DNA from: Nostoc sp. ATCC 43529
GTDB lineage: Bacteria; Cyanobacteriota; Cyanobacteriia; Cyanobacteriales; Nostocaceae
Length of the DNA: 64,000 nucleotides
Reading direction: 5' to 3'
Assembly: GCA_003326205.1 (NCBI GenBank)
Contig: LWTK01000094.1
Coordinates: forward strand, 124,001-188,000
A program made the translations under genes and the position numbers. The notes under the pieces are model-generated. The model saw only the letters and a program-made list of their open reading frames with translations, searched no databases and had not been told where the DNA came from. Positions 63,763-64,000 of the stretch are shown piece after piece. Each line of letters begins with the position of its first letter. Positions within the stretch are counted from its first letter, which is position 1.

Positions 63763-64000
63763 ATGAGTTCCCTTTTATACTCTTCATCGCAAACTGCGGA
63801 TATATACCCGGTGTCGGAATTATTTTTGCGTCATCGGCTACAGGTAGTGGAAGAATTGTGGGAGTCAGTTCTGAGGCAAGAATGCGGCCAAAACATGGTA
63901 GATCTGTTGCGGCAATTGCGGGATTTGTGTTCGCCAGAAGGACAAACAACAAATGACCAAGCCTCTTCAGCTGTCAAGTTGATCGAACAACTCAACATCA
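63763..64000 (+). CDS. ppc: Phosphoenolpyruvate carboxylase, N-terminal part (runs off right edge)
   Basis: The first 79 codons of PEP carboxylase, which fixes bicarbonate onto PEP to form oxaloacetate. This ORF is absent from the track because it is open at the edge. It starts ATG 63763 and reads MSSLLYSSSQTADIYPVSELFLRHRL. It continues QVVEELWESVLRQECGQNMVDLLRQLRDLCSPEG and VKLIEQLNI, matching the N-terminus of cyanobacterial PEPC enzymes. No interruption is seen. Confidence 0.9.
   Translation, partial: MSSLLYSSSQTADIYPVSELFLRHRLQVVEELWESVLRQECGQNMVDLLRQLRDLCSPEGQTTNDQASSAVKLIEQLNI

Overview
The window is chromosomal DNA from a filamentous, probably heterocyst-forming cyanobacterium (Nostocales). 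The evidence is a psbA gene for photosystem II D1, an allophycocyanin-B gene (apcD), a ccmK pair for the carboxysome shell, a Ycf29/Rre1-type response regulator, a HetZ-like and a DevH-like regulator, many GCGATCGC (HIP1) octamers, and the short 7-bp tandem repeat arrays that litter Nostocales intergenic DNA. I see no tRNA, rRNA or CRISPR array.

Layout. 1-7.6 kb: the 5' part of pgi (runs off the left edge), a RelE-like toxin with a small antitoxin-like ORF, a 21-bp tandem repeat, a LivM/LivG amino-acid ABC pair, a Uma2 gene split by a MITE, a relic of a second livG, an HNH nuclease gene, and two tandem ArsR/DUF2087 repressors, each with a palindrome at its start. 7.7-15.5 kb: an alpha/beta hydrolase, ccmK3-ccmK4, a HetZ-related regulator behind a 0.96-kb leader, a protein with a GspE/PilB N-terminal domain but no ATPase, a DevH-like CRP regulator, a membrane GNAT and a TnpB relic. 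15.6-19.7 kb: pstSCAB (minus strand) with a candidate Pho box. 20-32 kb: bioY, lspA, a secreted Ser/Thr/Pro-rich protein, an FHA-PBP1A fusion, the DUF3038-DUF4335 pair, apt, a DppB-like permease, a Uma2 protein and purF. 32-43.4 kb: purL, a large Gly-rich repeat protein, apcD, an RlmD-type methyltransferase, an anti-sigma-like ATPase and asnS. 43.5-45.3 kb: nested mobile DNA, with an IS630 copy inside a small palindromic element inside an Rpn-family gene. 45.7-50.7 kb: the Rre1-like regulator, a [2Fe-2S] protein, groES-groEL with a perfect CIRCE and a K-box, and an intact Rpn-family gene. 51-55.6 kb: a methyltransferase-ureD-ureA-ureB-DUF1349-ureC operon without ureEFG. 55.6-64 kb: corA, psbA, an MBOAT/SGNH pair likely to O-acetylate a polysaccharide, a small broken gene and the 5' end of ppc.

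How the genes work together. Most are core metabolic genes scattered singly or in small operons, as is usual in cyanobacteria. The clear functional units are pstSCAB, groESL, urease, the MBOAT/SGNH pair and the ccmK pair. The accessory signal is concentrated in TA-targeting mobile DNA: one full IS630, three MITE-like elements with TA target duplications, and several gene relics. In two cases removing the inserted DNA on paper restores a reading frame exactly. All calls come from reading the sequence and knowledge of families; no database search was run.
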